DNA of 64,000 bases from Primorskyibacter marinus (GCF_003313245.1 NZ_QJSD01000012.1:1-64000); one strand, 5' to 3'. Shown: positions 22,049-31,643, numbered from the stretch's first letter. Notes: generated by a model from the letters alone, not told the origin. Numbers and translations are program-made.

Positions 22049-22500
22049 GTCTGGCTCTGGTTTTTACGATCGCCGCAGGGCAGGCTGGGGCTGCATGCCG
22101 TGATGATCGCGTATCGTTGCGCGGTGACTGGGGCAGCGCGCAGTTCTCTGTCGAGGTTGCCGATGATGGCCAAGAGCGTGCGAAAGGCCTGATGCACCGT
22201 TCGGAGATGCCCAAAAGCGCGGGCATGCTGTTTGTCTATGACAGGCCGCGATCAGTTGCTTTCTGGATGCGCAACACGCTTATTCCATTGGATATGATTT
22301 TTGCGGATGCCAGCGGCGTGGTGCAAAAAGTGCATTCCAACGCCGTGCCTTTGGACGAGACCGCGATTCCCGGCGGCGACAACATCCAGTATGTGCTGGA
22401 AATCAATGGCGGACTGGCCGACGCGATGGGCATCACAGCGGGCAGTCAAATGCAGCATCCGGCAGTTGGAGCAGCGGCTGCGTGGCGCTGCGACCGATAA
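22030..22500 (+). CDS. DUF192 family exported protein
   Basis: A 156-residue protein with an N-terminal signal peptide (about residues 1-21, LGLALVFTIAAGQAGA) and one DUF192 domain: GLMHRSEMPKSAGMLFVYDRP, VAFWMRNTLIPLDMIFAD and a YVLEINGG end. The function of this family is unknown; members are small secreted or periplasmic proteins. The start is TTG at 22030, supported by GGAGG at 22018-22022 with 7-nt spacing; no ATG fits. It overlaps the cold-shock gene by 19 nt, so translation is probably coupled. Confidence 0.82.
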   Translation: MGNRSLGLALVFTIAAGQAGAACRDDRVSLRGDWGSAQFSVEVADDGQERAKGLMHRSEMPKSAGMLFVYDRPRSVAFWMRNTLIPLDMIFADASGVVQKVHSNAVPLDETAIPGGDNIQYVLEINGGLADAMGITAGSQMQHPAVGAAAAWRCDR

Positions 22501-22574
22501 ATATCAACTTCCTGCCGAAATGCGTCAGAATGGGCTTTTCAATTGCGGCAGTCACGTCTATTGAAGCCGCTGTT

Positions 22575-22651
22575 CGGGGCGTAGCGCAGCCTGGTAGCGC
22601 GACGGTTTTGGGTACCGTAGGTCGCAAGTTCGAATCTTGCCGTCCCGACCA
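22575..22651 (+). tRNA. tRNA-Pro (anticodon TGG)
   Basis: A 77-nt cloverleaf with encoded CCA. The acceptor CGGGGCG pairs with CGTCCCG (one G-T pair), the anticodon stem ACGGT/ACCGT encloses the loop TTTGGGT with anticodon TGG (reads CCA and probably all proline codons by wobble), and the T arm GCAAG-TTCGAAT-CTTGC is perfect. It lies 74 bp after the DUF192 gene. Confidence 0.97.
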
Positions 22652-23150
22652 CTTTCCCAGCTTTTCAAGCAATTCCGTATGAAGTGATCCTGCCCCGGGC
22701 CGGTCGTTTTGTTCTGTGCAGCGTCACGAACGAGATGCGTAACGGCGGTTCTTTGGGATTCGGCGCTTCGGGACCGTAATCATCTTTTGATTGTCTGCGC
22801 GGACCATGACGACCACCACATATATGTAGGGTTGCGATTTCATCGCTATATGCAGGCCTGTCCTGAGGCGGGGACATGGCCGCTTTGCTCCGACGGTCAG
22901 CCGTGTTCTTTGCGCCACGCCTATGCGGCTGCGACACGGGGCGATTTTAAATTATTATACGTTAACAAAACCTAAACGATGGATGGGTGTAACTCATTAA
23001 GTGACTGTAATTAAATGTATAAGTTCCTTTATAGAGGGTGCTTTTCCTGTGGATATGTCTGGGGGCGACTCGTCGTGTCCGACGCGAAGATGCGTCAACC
23101 CAAAAGAAGCCATGAAAAGGCCAATAAATCCGTTGACGAGCTATGCCTAA
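22652..23150. other. Intergenic region upstream of nrdJ control sites
   Basis: About 500 bp with no gene I can support; the open frames in it have no recognisable motif. The part 22940-23060 is AT-rich and is followed by a possible -35 hexamer TTGACG at 23133-23138 with only a poor -10 (TCAGAT, 23156-23161) 17 nt later. No cobalamin riboswitch pattern was recognised, although the downstream enzyme needs B12. Confidence 0.4.
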
Positions 23151-23197
23151 ATACGTCAGATTGTGTAGGTCAGTCGTTGAGCCACAATATGTAGTGG
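23151..23197 (+). promoter_or_regulatory. Tandem NrdR-type boxes upstream of nrdJ
   Basis: The site CCACAATATGTAGTGG (23182-23197) fits the known NrdR box pattern acaCwATATwTwGtgt at about 13 of 16 positions. A weaker copy ATACGTCAGATTGTGT lies at 23151-23166 (about 11 of 16). Their starts are exactly 31 bp apart, the three-helical-turn spacing that NrdR needs. They sit at or just after the weak promoter hexamers, where binding would repress. NrdR itself is not in the window. Confidence 0.65.
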
Positions 23198-23366
23198 CGG
23201 CAGGCGGGGTCAGAAGGCGAAAGCGCCTTTATCGGGACACATGAAACGAACAGCGCGACAGGTTTTCGATTACGCGCCGTTTTCACCGTCCCCTGACCCG
23301 GAAAACGGCACAGGTGCCCGGCAAATGGGCGCAAAAATGAAAACGCTGGAAATGGGGCAGCCTGAT

Positions 23367-26300
23367 ATGAAGATCGAAAGACAATTCACTCGCGCCGGAC
23401 AAGATGCTTATGCAGGCATTGATTTCGTCAGCACGACCTCGGAGATCCGCAATCCCGACGGAACCGTTGTGTTCCATCTCGACGAGATCGAGGTTCCCGC
23501 GAAGTGGAGCCAGGTTGCCAGCGATGTGATCGCGCAAAAGTACTTTCGCAAGGCCGGCGTTCCTGTGCGCCTGAAGAAGGTCAAGGAAAAGGGCGTGCCC
23601 GAGTTCCTGTGGCGCTCTGTTCCGGCCAAGGACGGCGTCGAGAAAACCGGCGAGACTTCGTCCAAGCAGGTATTTGACCGTTTGGCGGGTGCCTGGGCCT
23701 ATTGGGGCTGGAAGGGTGGCTATTTCACCACCGAGGCCGACGCCCAGGCCTATTACGACGAAATGCGCCACATGCTGGCCACGCAGCGCGCTGCCCCGAA
23801 CAGCCCGCAATGGTTCAACACCGGCCTGCATTGGGCCTACGGCATCGACGGGCCGGGCCAGGGCCATTACTATGTTGACCACGAAACCGGCGATCTGACC
23901 AAGTCCACCTCCGCCTATGAGCATCCGCAGCCCCATGCGTGCTTCATCCAGTCGGTCAAGGATGATCTGGTCAGCGAAGGCGGCATCATGGACCTTTGGG
24001 TGCGTGAGGCGCGCCTGTTCAAATACGGTTCCGGCACGGGCACCAATTTTTCCTCGCTGCGCGCCGCGCAAGAGCCGCTGTCGGGTGGCGGTAAATCGTC
24101 CGGCCTGATGGGCTTTCTGAAAATCGGTGACCGCGCTGCGGGTGCGATCAAATCGGGTGGCACCACGCGCCGCGCCGCCAAGATGGTGATCTGCGATGCC
24201 GACCACCCCGATGTCGAAGAATTCGTGAACTGGAAGGTCAAGGAAGAACAGAAGGTCGCCAGCATCGTTGCCGGATCGAAGATGCACGAGCAGATGCTGA
24301 ACAATCTGTTCGCCGCGATCAAGGCATGGGACGGTGAGCAGGCGAACGAGGCCGACGCCTACGATCCCAAGGTCAACGATGCGCTGAAGGCCGCCGTGCG
24401 CGCCGCAAAGAAGGTCTCGATCCCCGAGACCTATATCAAACGCGTTCTGGATTATGCGCGGCAGGGCTACGCTTCAATCGAGTTTCCGACCTATGACACC
24501 GATTGGGACAGCGAAGCCTACGCCTCTGTTTCCGGACAGAATTCCAATAACTCCGTGCGGGTCACGGATGCCTTCCTGACGGCCGTCAAGAACGATGCCG
24601 ACTGGGAATTGATCCGCCGCACGGATGGTTCGGTCGCGAAAACCGTCAAGGCGCGCGCCTTGTGGGAAGACATCGGGCATGCGGCCTGGGCCTGCGCAGA
24701 TCCGGGCATCCAGTATCACGACACCGTCAACGACTGGCATACCTGCCCCGAAGACGGCGCGATCCGCGGGTCGAACCCGTGTTCCGAATACATGTTCCTG
24801 GACGACACGGCCTGCAACCTGGCGTCGATGAACCTGCTGACCTTCCTCAAGGACGGCGTGTTCCAGTCCGAGGAATACATGCACGCGACACGTCTGTGGA
24901 CGCTGACGCTGGAAATCTCGGTGATGATGGCGCAGTTCCCGTCCAAGGAAATCGCGCAACTGTCCTATGACTTCCGCACGCTGGGGCTGGGCTATGCCAA
25001 TATCGGCGGTCTGCTGATGAACATGGGGCTGGGCTACGATTCAGACGAGGGCCGCGCGCTGTGCGGCGCGCTGACTGCGATCATGACCGGCGTGTCCTAT
25101 GCGACCAGCGCCGAGATCGCGGGTGAGCTGGGTGCCTTCGCCGGCTACAAACGGAATGCCGATCACATGCTGCGGGTCATCCGCAACCACCGCAACGCGG
25201 CTTACGGCAAGACCTCGGGCTATGAGGCGCTTGCGACCAAACCTGTCGCGCTGGACCATGCAAATTGCCCCGATGCATCGTTGATCGAGTTGGCGCAATC
25301 CAGCTGGGACGAGGCGCTGCGCCTTGGTGAAAAGCACGGCTATCGCAATGCGCAGGTGTCTGTGATCGCGCCCACAGGGACCATCGGTCTGGTGATGGAT
25401 TGCGACACGACCGGGATCGAGCCGGACTTTGCCCTGGTCAAGTTCAAGAAGCTCGCCGGTGGCGGTTACTTCAAGATCATCAACCAGTCAGTGCCAGCCG
25501 CGCTTGAAAAGCTGGGCTATTCCTCCAGCCAGATCGCCGAGATGGTGGCCTATGCTGTCGGTCACGGGTCGCTTGGCAATGCGCCGGGGATCACCCATAC
25601 CGCATTGATCGGCCACGGCTTTGGTGAGACCGAGATCCAGAAGGTCGAAAGCGCGCTGGCCGCAGCCTTTGACATCCGGTTCGTGTTCAACCAGTGGACA
25701 CTGGGCGAAGAGTTCTGTCGCGAAACGCTGGGCATCCCGGCTGAAAAGCTGACCGATCCGACCTTCGATCTGCTGCGGCATCTGGGCTTCACACGCGCCG
25801 ACATTGACGCGGCAAACGATCATGTCTGCGGGACGATGACGCTGGAAGGCGCGCCATTCCTGCGCAAGGAACATTACGCGGTCTTCGATTGCGCCAATGC
25901 CTGCGGCAAGAAGGGCAAGCGTTTCCTGTCGGTGGACAGCCACATCTACATGATGGCGGCGGCGCAAAGCTTCATCTCGGGCGCGATCTCCAAGACGATC
26001 AACATGCCCAATGATGCAACCATCGAGGATTGCCAGAAGGCGTATGAGCTGAGCTGGTCGCTGGGTGTGAAGGCCAACGCGCTGTATCGTGACGGGTCCA
26101 AGCTAAGCCAACCGCTGGCATCGGCGCTGGTCGAGGATGACGAGGACGCACAGGACGTTCTGGAAAGCGGATCCCAGCACGAGAAGGCAACGGTTCTGGC
26201 CGAAAAGATCGTTGAAAAGATCATCATCAAGGAGGTTGCGCAGCAGCAACGCGCCAAACTGCCCGACCGGCGCAAGGGCTATACCCAGAAGGCGATTATC

Positions 26301-27038
26301 GGCGGTCACAAGGTCTATCTGCGCACCGGCGAACATACCGACGGTACGCTGGGCGAAATCTTCATCGACATGCACAAGGAAGGGGCGGGCTTCCGCGCGA
26401 TGATGAACAACTTCGCCATCGCCGTGTCCGTGGGCCTGCAATACGGTGTGCCGCTGGAAGAGTTCGTCGATGCCTTCACCTTCACCAAGTTCGAACCGGC
26501 GGGCATGGTGCAAGGCAATGACAGCATCAAAAACGCAACCTCGATCCTGGATTACATCTTCCGCGAACTGGCCGTGTCCTATCTGGACCGTACCGATCTG
26601 GCGCATGTCAAACCCGAAGGTGCGTCCTTTGATGATCTGGGACGCGGCGAAGAGGAAGGCGTGTCCAACATCAAGGAGATGTCGGAAACCGCAGCGTCGC
26701 GTTCGCTGGAAGTGCTGAAACAGATCAGCTCGACCGGCTACTTGCGCAAGCGTTTGCCGCAGGAACTGGTGGTGTTGCAGGGCGGTGCCTCTCTTTCCGG
26801 GCTCGATACGTCCGGGGCAGTCGAAGCATTGGTGCCCGAAGTGGCCGCAATGGCTGGCGGCGGCGGCGGTGGCTCTACTGCTGTGTCCTCCGGCACGGTC
26901 GGGATGGACCAGCGCGTGAAGGCAAAAATGCAGGGCTACGAGGGCGAGGCTTGCGGCGAATGCGGCAACTACACGCTGGTCCGCAACGGCACCTGCATGA
27001 AGTGCAACACCTGCGGCGGTACGTCGGGCTGTAGCTGA
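23367..27038 (+). CDS. nrdJ: Vitamin B12-dependent ribonucleotide reductase, class II
   Basis: Adenosylcobalamin-dependent enzyme reducing ribonucleotides to deoxyribonucleotides, with or without oxygen. The 1223 residues include [12 protein letters not shown], the [10 protein letters not shown] loop, the catalytic cysteine in [11 protein letters not shown] (near residue 472), a long barrel domain, and a C-terminal zinc-ribbon-like tail [23 protein letters not shown] that serves as the redox-active end. The insertion-rich C-terminal half is the form usual in alphaproteobacteria. Start 23367 is where the conserved MKIERQFT begins; upstream in-frame ATGs at 23241 and 23337 would add residues not expected in the family. 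Two NrdR-type boxes lie upstream and a terminator at 27192-27217. Confidence 0.93.
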   Translation: MKIERQFTRAGQDAYAGIDFVSTTSEIRNPDGTVVFHLDEIEVPAKWSQVASDVIAQKYFRKAGVPVRLKKVKEKGVPEFLWRSVPAKDGVEKTGETSSKQVFDRLAGAWAYWGWKGGYFTTEADAQAYYDEMRHMLATQRAAPNSPQWFNTGLHWAYGIDGPGQGHYYVDHETGDLTKSTSAYEHPQPHACFIQSVKDDLVSEGGIMDLWVREARLFKYGSGTGTNFSSLRAAQEPLSGGGKSSGLMGFLKIGDRAAGAIKSGGTTRRAAKMVICDADHPDVEEFVNWKVKEEQKVASIVAGSKMHEQMLNNLFAAIKAWDGEQANEADAYDPKVNDALKAAVRAAKKVSIPETYIKRVLDYARQGYASIEFPTYDTDWDSEAYASVSGQNSNNSVRVTDAFLTAVKNDADWELIRRTDGSVAKTVKARALWEDIGHAAWACADPGIQYHDTVNDWHTCPEDGAIRGSNPCSEYMFLDDTACNLASMNLLTFLKDGVFQSEEYMHATRLWTLTLEISVMMAQFPSKEIAQLSYDFRTLGLGYANIGGLLMNMGLGYDSDEGRALCGALTAIMTGVSYATSAEIAGELGAFAGYKRNADHMLRVIRNHRNAAYGKTSGYEALATKPVALDHANCPDASLIELAQSSWDEALRLGEKHGYRNAQVSVIAPTGTIGLVMDCDTTGIEPDFALVKFKKLAGGGYFKIINQSVPAALEKLGYSSSQIAEMVAYAVGHGSLGNAPGITHTALIGHGFGETEIQKVESALAAAFDIRFVFNQWTLGEEFCRETLGIPAEKLTDPTFDLLRHLGFTRADIDAANDHVCGTMTLEGAPFLRKEHYAVFDCANACGKKGKRFLSVDSHIYMMAAAQSFISGAISKTINMPNDATIEDCQKAYELSWSLGVKANALYRDGSKLSQPLASALVEDDEDAQDVLESGSQHEKATVLAEKIVEKIIIKEVAQQQRAKLPDRRKGYTQKAIIGGHKVYLRTGEHTDGTLGEIFIDMHKEGAGFRAMMNNFAIAVSVGLQYGVPLEEFVDAFTFTKFEPAGMVQGNDSIKNATSILDYIFRELAVSYLDRTDLAHVKPEGASFDDLGRGEEEGVSNIKEMSETAASRSLEVLKQISSTGYLRKRLPQELVVLQGGASLSGLDTSGAVEALVPEVAAMAGGGGGGSTAVSSGTVGMDQRVKAKMQGYEGEACGECGNYTLVRNGTCMKCNTCGGTSGCS

Positions 27039-27091
27039 TAAGAATTGGTGCGGGCTGATCCGGCTTCCGGGTCAGTCCGAGATTGAAACAG

Positions 27092-27124
27092 AGAGACACA
27101 GAGCAGCTGCGCCTGCTCTGTGCT
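27092..27124 (+). ncRNA. Strong hairpin in the nrdJ 3' UTR, possible 3'-derived small RNA
   Basis: Between the nrdJ stop and its terminator, CACAGAGCAG (27097-27106) pairs perfectly with 27113-27122 across a 6-nt loop, and the helix continues with AGAG/CTCT after one bulged A. Together with the terminator 70 bp later this gives a compact, structured transcript end of about 150 nt. That is the form of 3'-UTR-derived sRNAs or of an mRNA-stabilising element. No known RNA family was recognised. Confidence 0.35.
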
Positions 27125-27191
27125 CTGGACAGGCCGCAGGTAGAAAGCAAACCGAGCGGTGAACCAACCGAGCCTGTTCCAGAGAACCTAA

Positions 27192-27217
27192 GGGGTGCCC
27201 GCGCGGCACCCTTTTTT
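27192..27217 (+). terminator. Intrinsic terminator after nrdJ
   Basis: GGGTGCC (27193-27199) and GGCACCC (27205-27211) form a GC-rich stem with a 5-nt loop, directly followed by six T residues (27212-27217). This is a classic rho-independent terminator on the plus strand, 154 nt after the nrdJ stop codon. Confidence 0.9.
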
Positions 27218-27312
27218 CAATCCATCGGTGGCGACTATCCACGAGTCGAATGTCGTAATTGGGCAGAGATCAACCGTCGTGACATGTTGCTTGCAGGGCG
27301 CTGCGAAATGAT

Positions 27313-27333
27313 AAACGTCCACCGGGCGTTTTT
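27313..27333 (+). terminator. Second terminator-like hairpin
   Basis: AAACGTCC (27313-27320) pairs with GGGCGTTT (27324-27331) with one T-G pair and an ACC loop, running into a TTTTT end. It lies about 95 bp after the nrdJ terminator. It could end a short transcript from the 27218-27312 interval or act as a back-up terminator. Confidence 0.45.
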
Positions 27334-27964
27334 ATGTCGTTCGGTCTTCTGTCCCGTCTGCCTGAAACCAGCGCCGGTCGACATCCGTCCTGAATGTCAT
27401 CACACGCGTCGCGCTCGTCTGGTTTCGGCTGTGTTTCAAGGATGCTGTTCCGTCTTTCACGTTTTCGAACCTGACCCAGCGATGCAGATTTCAGGAATGG
27501 TTGGTTGGTCAAATCCTGGTGTATCTTGACCGTTCTTGATTGCTATTCTTGAATACGCGATCTCGTCCCCCCAGATCGTTGCCAGATATGCGTGACGATG
27601 GGGGCGTCAGGAATTGCATCCACATCAGGGCCTGTCAGAAGCAGGCAATCATCCTGAACGCCGGGTTATGAAACCGGGTCGGTAGCAATGTCACCGGCAA
27701 TAGTTGAGGATGCGGATCATGTTTGACGCAAAGAGCATCCAACTGAACGATGATGTGGCTGTGGCTGTGGCTGTGGCGGCGCGGGGATCGGTTGTGTGAT
27801 CGCAGAACGTCTTGGGTTTATTATCTCAGGTGAACGGGTATTCTGTGCATGATACGGGTGCTTTGGAGCTGAAAACCGCAGTCGGCGAGACGATCACTGT
27901 TCGCCGACACTACGCAAGCGAGAGACGCGCTGAGACGCGTGAAGAAGAAAACAAGAGGCTGGAA
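27334..27964 (+). promoter_or_regulatory. Candidate promoter and long leader of the HlyD-DUF2955-PLD cluster
   Basis: About 630 bp without a firm gene. A plausible sigma70 promoter, TTGACC (27526-27531), 17-nt spacer, TTGAAT (27549-27554), points towards the HlyD gene and would give a leader of about 400 nt. The leader contains short inverted repeats near 27660-27700 and four near-perfect GTGGCT hexamers (27755-27778). A possible 26-codon reading frame is listed separately. I cannot identify a known riboswitch. Confidence 0.4.
27719..27799 (+). CDS. Possible 26-residue leader peptide
   Basis: ATG at 27719 opens a 26-codon frame to TGA at 27797-27799, with GAGGA about 8 nt upstream. It begins MFDAKSIQLNDD and then encodes an alternating Val-Ala run from the GTGGCT hexamer repeat. 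It lies in the long leader of the HlyD cluster. There is no homology I recognise; the repeat may make the open frame accidental. Confidence 0.25.
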   Translation: MFDAKSIQLNDDVAVAVAVAARGSVV

Positions 27965-29056
27965 ATGACTGATAGCACGACAGAACCCGCCGGGAAGCCA
28001 GCCTCGAAAGTGGCGATCCTGGTGGTGCTGCTCCTGATTGTGATGGTTGTCCTTTACGCTTTGGCGGATCGCATGGCACCGTCCTCGTCTCGCGGTATTG
28101 TTTCCGCCTATGTCGTGCAAATCGCGCCGCGGGTGTCGGGCGAAGTGACCGATGTGCTTGTCGATGACGATGCCATCGTTCAGGCGGGCGATCCGCTGTT
28201 TTCTATCGATTCGCGTCCGTTCGAACTGGCGGTCAGGCAGGCAGAGGCCAATCTGGAAACCGCGCTTCAGAACGTCAACGCCTCTGGCGCATCTCTGGTG
28301 GCGGCACAGGCTGCCGTCACTCAGGCCCGTTCGGCGCTGGACAACACACGCGCAGAGGCCGAGCGAACCTTTCGACTGGAAGAGCGTGGAATCGCGGCGA
28401 CAGCACAGGGCGATCAGGCCCGCGCCGGTGTCGCGCAGGCAGAGGCCGCGCTGCAAACCGCCGAGGCAAATCTGGAAAGCGCACGGGCCAAGCTGGGACC
28501 GCAAGGCAAGGACAATCCCGCTATTCTTGCGGCAGAGGCGCAGTTGGAAAAGGCGCAATACGATCTTGCCTCCACCACCGTGACCGCACCGCATCTGGGT
28601 GTGGTGACGAATGTCACCCTGTCGGAGGGGCAATTCATCGGGGCGGGCAATCCCGCGCTGACCTTCATAGATGCCGAGGCCGCCTGGATCACGGTGGACC
28701 TGCGCGAGAACCAGTTGCAGGGCATCGGTGCCGGCGATTCGGCGCATCTGCTTTTCGATGCGCTGCCAGGGCGGATCTTTGAGGGCCGCGTTCAAAGCGT
28801 TGCCTGGGGGATCAATCCGGGGCGCAACGTTCAGGGTGGTCTTGTGGTCAATCAACCCTCGAACCGTTGGTTCGAACCGGCCAGACGTATTCCCGTCCGG
28901 ATAGAGATTGATGGTGGCATGGAAAACTGGCCCCGCGCCGCGCGGGTGGGGGGCAAGGTCCATGCGGTGGTTTTCGCGCAAAGCGACACCGGTCCGATTG
29001 CCTTGATCGCAAGGGGCATGCAGCGTCTGCGGTCCTGGTTCAGCTATCTGCACTGA
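27965..29056 (+). CDS. HlyD/EmrA-AaeA family membrane fusion protein
   Basis: A 363-residue periplasmic adaptor of an export system. One transmembrane segment is at about 16-36, followed by a biotinyl/lipoyl-like half (VVQIAPRVSGEVTDVLVDDDAIVQAGDPLFSID), an alpha-helical hairpin with repeated heptads (about 85-185), the second half (TTVTAPHLGVVTNVTLSEGQFI) and a beta-barrel. The DTRPF-like DSRPF and QAEANLETA segments are those of EmrA/AaeA types. ATG 27965 is chosen because AGAGG is 6 nt upstream; a TTG at 27812 would add 51 unconvincing residues. The DUF2955 protein gene follows after 8 bp and is its likely inner-membrane partner. Confidence 0.87.
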   Translation: MTDSTTEPAGKPASKVAILVVLLLIVMVVLYALADRMAPSSSRGIVSAYVVQIAPRVSGEVTDVLVDDDAIVQAGDPLFSIDSRPFELAVRQAEANLETALQNVNASGASLVAAQAAVTQARSALDNTRAEAERTFRLEERGIAATAQGDQARAGVAQAEAALQTAEANLESARAKLGPQGKDNPAILAAEAQLEKAQYDLASTTVTAPHLGVVTNVTLSEGQFIGAGNPALTFIDAEAAWITVDLRENQLQGIGAGDSAHLLFDALPGRIFEGRVQSVAWGINPGRNVQGGLVVNQPSNRWFEPARRIPVRIEIDGGMENWPRAARVGGKVHAVVFAQSDTGPIALIARGMQRLRSWFSYLH

Positions 29057-29064
29057 ACGCGCCA

Positions 29065-30105
29065 ATGTATGTCACACCTCGCCCCGACCCGATAGAAGAT
29101 CCGCTTTATGGCATTCGCCTTGGGCTGATGGGCGCGTTGGCATATCTTGCGATCCCGATCCTAAATCCGGCGCTGCCTCCGATCATCGCGGCCCTGCCGG
29201 TCGGTCTGATTGCGTCACAACGCCGTGCCTTTGATCCGGGCAAGGCCATCGGCGGCGTGGTTGCGATGATCGTGCTGCCCTGGATCATGACATGGTTTGT
29301 TGAATGGCTGCGGCCCATGCCCTTGGTCTATGTCGGGGCCATGTGGCTTGTGTATTTCTCGGGCTTTCTGTTGATCCTGCGGTCCGGTGCGCAGGCAGGC
29401 ATGCTGATCGTTGTCGTGGCCGTGCTGATGTCCGTGATGGGGATGCATGGCAATGCAACGGTCGAGTTTCTGCGCGACGGGTTTGTGCAGGCCTCGCTGG
29501 TGGCATTGGTGGTTGGCCCTCTGGTCTATCTGTTGTTACCACCCCGCACCCGCGAAAAACAGGTGGACGACCCGAAACCCGGCGGCGGAAACACGACCCT
29601 TGGGGCGGCGATCCGCGCGACGGTATTGCTGGGGCTGAGCTTCTGGTTATACGCCGTGATGCAACCTTCGGATATGATGATGGCCGTGGTCGCGGCCATG
29701 GTTCTGGTATTCCCGACGCGCAACGCTGTGTTCCATGAGGCGCGGCAGCGTGTGCGGGCCACGTTCTACGGCGGGGCGATTGCTGTCGGCGTGCTGGCGC
29801 TTTTCACCCTGTCGCCAAACCTGCCGATCCTGCTGGGCCTGATTTTTCTCAGCGGATTATGGCTGGGCCAGAAGATGCTGAACGGCACACGGCCAAGCAT
29901 GGTCTATCAATATGCCTTCTCCGTCGCGCTGGCCCTGATCGCCGGGGCGCTCAGCACACAGGACCCCGCCTATGCAACGTTTACGCGGATTGTCCTGACA
30001 TTGACCGGCGCATTCGTGGCTGCCTTCACCGTGGCGCTTCTGGACGCAATGACCGGCTGGCGCAGGTCTGCGGAACATGAGGCTCAGGGGGTCACTGGCA
30101 CATGA
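29065..30105 (+). CDS. DUF2955/FUSC-like inner-membrane protein
   Basis: A 346-residue integral membrane protein with two bundles of four to five hydrophobic segments (about 20-160 and 185-335) separated by a short charged loop (RTREKQVDDPKPGGGNT), a duplication typical of FUSC/aromatic-acid exporter-like families; I believe it falls in the DUF2955 group. The neighbour is an AaeA-type adaptor, so the pair probably forms an exporter resembling AaeAB. Its substrate is unknown. The stop codon overlaps the start of the phospholipase D gene (ATGA), so the two are translationally coupled. Confidence 0.72.
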   Translation: MYVTPRPDPIEDPLYGIRLGLMGALAYLAIPILNPALPPIIAALPVGLIASQRRAFDPGKAIGGVVAMIVLPWIMTWFVEWLRPMPLVYVGAMWLVYFSGFLLILRSGAQAGMLIVVVAVLMSVMGMHGNATVEFLRDGFVQASLVALVVGPLVYLLLPPRTREKQVDDPKPGGGNTTLGAAIRATVLLGLSFWLYAVMQPSDMMMAVVAAMVLVFPTRNAVFHEARQRVRATFYGGAIAVGVLALFTLSPNLPILLGLIFLSGLWLGQKMLNGTRPSMVYQYAFSVALALIAGALSTQDPAYATFTRIVLTLTGAFVAAFTVALLDAMTGWRRSAEHEAQGVTGT

Positions 30106-31643
30106 TATATATGATAAAACTTCTTGTGAGCCTGTTGGTCTTTGTGGGCGTTGTCGTTCTGATCGCCCGCATGGTCTTTACCGTGCCGACGGTGGAGGAC
30201 CGGACCGATACGACGGCACTGAAGCCAGCAGTGGATGGCCCACTGGCCGACGCTTTGATCGAGCGTGAGGCTGCCAATGCAGGCTTGACCGGCGTTGCGC
30301 CGCTGCAAAACGGTGCCGACGCATTTGCCGCGCGGATGATCCTTGCCGATGCGGCGGTGTCGTCCATAGACGCGCAATATTACATCTGGCATGGCGATCT
30401 GACCGGAACTTTGCTGCTTGATGCGCTGGTGCGCGCCGCCGACAGAGGCGTGCGGGTTCGGCTGCTTCTGGATGACAATGGCACTGGCGGGCTGGACCCG
30501 GAACTGGCAAAGATGAATGCCCATCCCATGATCGAGGTCCGGCTGTGGAACCCGTTCAACCTGCGCCATTTCAAGCTGCTGTCTTACGGGTTCGATTTTT
30601 TTCGGCTGAATCGGCGGATGCACAACAAATCCTTCACCGTGGATGGACGCGCCACCGTTCTGGGCGGGCGCAATATCGGCGACGAATATTTCTCTACCGG
30701 GTCTACAGCGCTTTATGTCGATCTGGATGTTCTTGCCGTAGGGGCAATCGTTCCCGAAGTGTCTGCCGATTTCGATAAGTACTGGGCCGCGCCTTCCACG
30801 CATCCTGTCGGTCCGATTGTCGGCGCACCGCAGGATGCAGACCCGGTTGCCGATCGTCTCGCCTCGTATCAGGCAGACCCGCAAATGGCGGAATACCGTG
30901 CCCTGCTGAAATCTTCGGACATCGTGGCCGCGCTCGCGGCAGGGGAAATGGGGGTGGAGTGGACCAACTCCATGCTGGTCAGCGACGATCCGGTGAAGGG
31001 GGAAGGGGCTGTTCCGCGTGAAGACCTGCTGGCGTCGCGGCTTAGAAAGGCCGTGGGCGAAATTGAAAGCAGTTTCGACGGTATTTCGCCCTATTTTGTC
31101 CCCGGAAAGGCAGGGGTCAATGCCTTTGCGACACTTGCACGCCATGGGGTTGTGGTGCGGATGCTGACCAATTCGCTGGAGGCGACGGATGTGCTTCCGG
31201 TCCATGCGGGTTATGCCAAGCACCGCGAAGATATGCTGAAAGCCGGAGTCGTCCTCTATGAGCTGCGCCAACAGGCAGCGGTTGATGCGCCAATAGATCG
31301 CCTGGGCCCGTTCGGGTCGTCCGGTGCCAGTCTCCACGCCAAGACCTTTGCCGTGGACGGGAAACGCATCTTTGTTGGTTCCTTCAACTTCGATCCACGC
31401 TCGACCACGCTCAATACCGAAATGGGGCTTTTGATTGACAGCGAACTGTTGGCGCAAGGATTGCACGGTGCTTTTGACAACGATTTACGGGGCCTCGCAT
31501 GGCGGGTCGAGCGCAAGGATAACGATCTGGTCTGGATCGATCCCGAAGATGGCTCGACAGTGACGGATGAACCGGGGACGACGTTTCTCAAACGTGCCGC
31601 GCTGACCGTGATTGGGTGGCTGCCGATCGAGTGGCTGCTTTGA
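30102..31643 (+). CDS. Phospholipase D family protein, cardiolipin synthase (ClsC/ClsB-like)
   Basis: A 513-residue membrane-anchored protein (hydrophobic residues about 5-24) with two PLD domains. The HKD motifs are complete: His174-x-Lys176-x4-Asp181 in HNKSFTVDG and His412-x-Lys414-x4-Asp419 in HAKTFAVDG, followed by GGRNIGDEYF and GSFNFDPRS. The spacing and length fit the cardiolipin synthase C/PLD-like group, which makes cardiolipin from phosphatidylglycerol and another phospholipid. It overlaps the DUF2955 gene by 4 nt and is followed 55 bp later by an EEP-family gene, as in the E. coli clsB-ybhP pairing. Exact substrate is unproven. Confidence 0.86.
   Translation: MIYMIKLLVSLLVFVGVVVLIARMVFTVPTVEDRTDTTALKPAVDGPLADALIEREAANAGLTGVAPLQNGADAFAARMILADAAVSSIDAQYYIWHGDLTGTLLLDALVRAADRGVRVRLLLDDNGTGGLDPELAKMNAHPMIEVRLWNPFNLRHFKLLSYGFDFFRLNRRMHNKSFTVDGRATVLGGRNIGDEYFSTGSTALYVDLDVLAVGAIVPEVSADFDKYWAAPSTHPVGPIVGAPQDADPVADRLASYQADPQMAEYRALLKSSDIVAALAAGEMGVEWTNSMLVSDDPVKGEGAVPREDLLASRLRKAVGEIESSFDGISPYFVPGKAGVNAFATLARHGVVVRMLTNSLEATDVLPVHAGYAKHREDMLKAGVVLYELRQQAAVDAPIDRLGPFGSSGASLHAKTFAVDGKRIFVGSFNFDPRSTTLNTEMGLLIDSELLAQGLHGAFDNDLRGLAWRVERKDNDLVWIDPEDGSTVTDEPGTTFLKRAALTVIGWLPIEWLL

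Noticed and set aside
22433-22672. 79-codon minus-strand frame over tRNA-Pro
   Set aside because: Includes GRQDSNLRPT, the familiar false translation of tRNA antisense sequence.
22815-22831. Palindrome-like CCACATATATGTAGGG as a third NrdR box
   Set aside because: The conserved bases are out of register with the NrdR pattern and it lies over 350 bp from the other two boxes.
22709-22975. Open frame of 88 codons in the nrdJ upstream region, and an overlapping minus-strand frame of 90 codons
   Set aside because: Neither has a recognisable motif, a good ribosome binding site or codon use like its neighbours, and they overlap each other on opposite strands.
22652-23366. Cobalamin riboswitch before the B12-dependent nrdJ
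   Set aside because: No B12-box-like element or fitting multi-helix structure could be recognised by eye.
27083-27529. 148-codon open frame after nrdJ
   Set aside because: It runs straight through the nrdJ 3' hairpin and two terminator-like hairpins and has no family features; a chance frame.
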